Assembly (NCBI GenBank): GCA_937906165.1
Contig: CALCYA010000117.1
Location: 1-40,463 of the forward strand
DNA: 40,463 nt
Source of the DNA: an uncultured Bacteroidales bacterium
GTDB lineage: Bacteria; Bacteroidota; Bacteroidia; Bacteroidales; Bacteroidaceae
Direction of reading: 5' to 3'
The notes under the pieces were generated by a model. That model was not told where the DNA came from, did not search any database, and worked only from the letters and a program-made list of their open reading frames with translations. Each line of letters begins with the position of its first letter. Position 1 is the first letter of the stretch. Made by a program: the position numbers and the translations under genes. Of this stretch, positions 40,217-40,463 are shown in pieces.

Positions 40217-40463
40217 TAATTAGAGTATTTATTAATATCAAAAGACAAAAATATGAATAATTTTCAGAATAATATGTTCAAAATTTCTACTTTAATGTTC
40301 ATTAAAATCAATTAGGTGGTGTTTGTGTGGATTTGGGCAATGAACATTGGTATAATAGAGTTGTTATTCCTTGGGTTATTTTACCCTTAGTCAGTTGTCG
40401 TATATTCGTTTTGTTGTCGTTCTGTCACTTACTTTTCATGACTGAAAAGTAAGCAAAAGGTCC
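40217..40463. other. Right-edge intergenic, partly repeat
   Basis: No gene is visible in these 247 bases. 40246-40253 holds the patatin -7 candidate, and 40411-40463 is an inverted copy of the element at 35995-36047 that continues beyond the window. Confidence 0.6.
40411..40463. repeat. Inverted partial copy of the multi-hairpin element
   Basis: Read on the minus strand, the sequence GGACCTTTTGCTTACTTTTC, then the hairpin 40428-40438/40443-40453 and flanks, matches 35995-36047 with about two substitutions. It is truncated by the window end, so its full length is unknown. Confidence 0.75.

Noticed and set aside
37754..40463. tRNA-Arg as an integration site for a genomic island
   Set aside because: No integrase lies nearby and I see no direct repeat of the tRNA 3' end in the window; the repeat at 40411 is not tRNA-like.

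Overview
The window looks like a chromosomal segment of an anaerobic, gut-type Bacteroidales bacterium (Bacteroides/Prevotella-like; family not resolvable by eye). The support is the neighbours and families present (PhoH-purC-aroE, BspA-type leucine-rich repeats, a GH20 hexosaminidase with a Bacteroidetes-style C-terminal tail, a surface-type lipoprotein, a barrel-bearing patatin) and promoter elements of the TTTG / TAnnTTTG type used by the Bacteroidetes sigma factor.

Layout. 1-4353 is a leftward run: [FeFe]-hydrogenase (monomeric, group B-like), phoH-like ATPase, purC, aroE. A 89-bp divergent region separates it from a rightward run, hydE-hydG-hydF-LOG protein (4443-9342). Together these encode a hydrogenase and its complete set of three H-cluster maturases. 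A bidirectional terminator separates them from a large leftward GH20 N-acetylhexosaminidase (9435-12971). 13029-17640 is an AT-rich accessory stretch: a lipoprotein with a C39-like (papain-fold) signature whose signal peptide is broken by a one-base frameshift in a T tract, a BspA-type LRR protein, and an O-antigen-ligase/Wzy_C-like membrane protein with TPRs. Next come an M15-peptidase-like membrane-anchored protein and a leftward carboxyltransferase/lipoyl-domain protein whose biotin-attachment lysine is missing.

20831-28134 holds four tandem paralogous acyl-CoA synthetase-like (AMP-binding) genes forming two sub-pairs. The second pair has an altered P-loop and near-identical promoter architecture (TTTG-N19-GANATTTGCA plus a shared upstream decamer), and copy four also has a 14-bp-arm palindrome just upstream of its -33 element. 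28278-33710 carries a nitrilase-family amidase, a stand-alone HsdR-N-like nuclease domain protein, holA, a PD-(D/E)XK nuclease and htpG. 33859-40216 carries an AspT/YidE-type transporter, a 1.1-kb gene-free region full of structured repeats, a ketopantoate reductase-like gene, tRNA-Arg(ACG) and an outer-membrane patatin. Part of the repeat element at 35995-36047 recurs in inverted orientation at the right edge of the window.

The parts most worth following up are the group B hydrogenase locus, the four-gene acyl-CoA synthetase array with its operator-like repeats, the frameshifted C39-like lipoprotein, the lysine-less biotinyl-type domain and the multi-hairpin repeat at 35804-36030.
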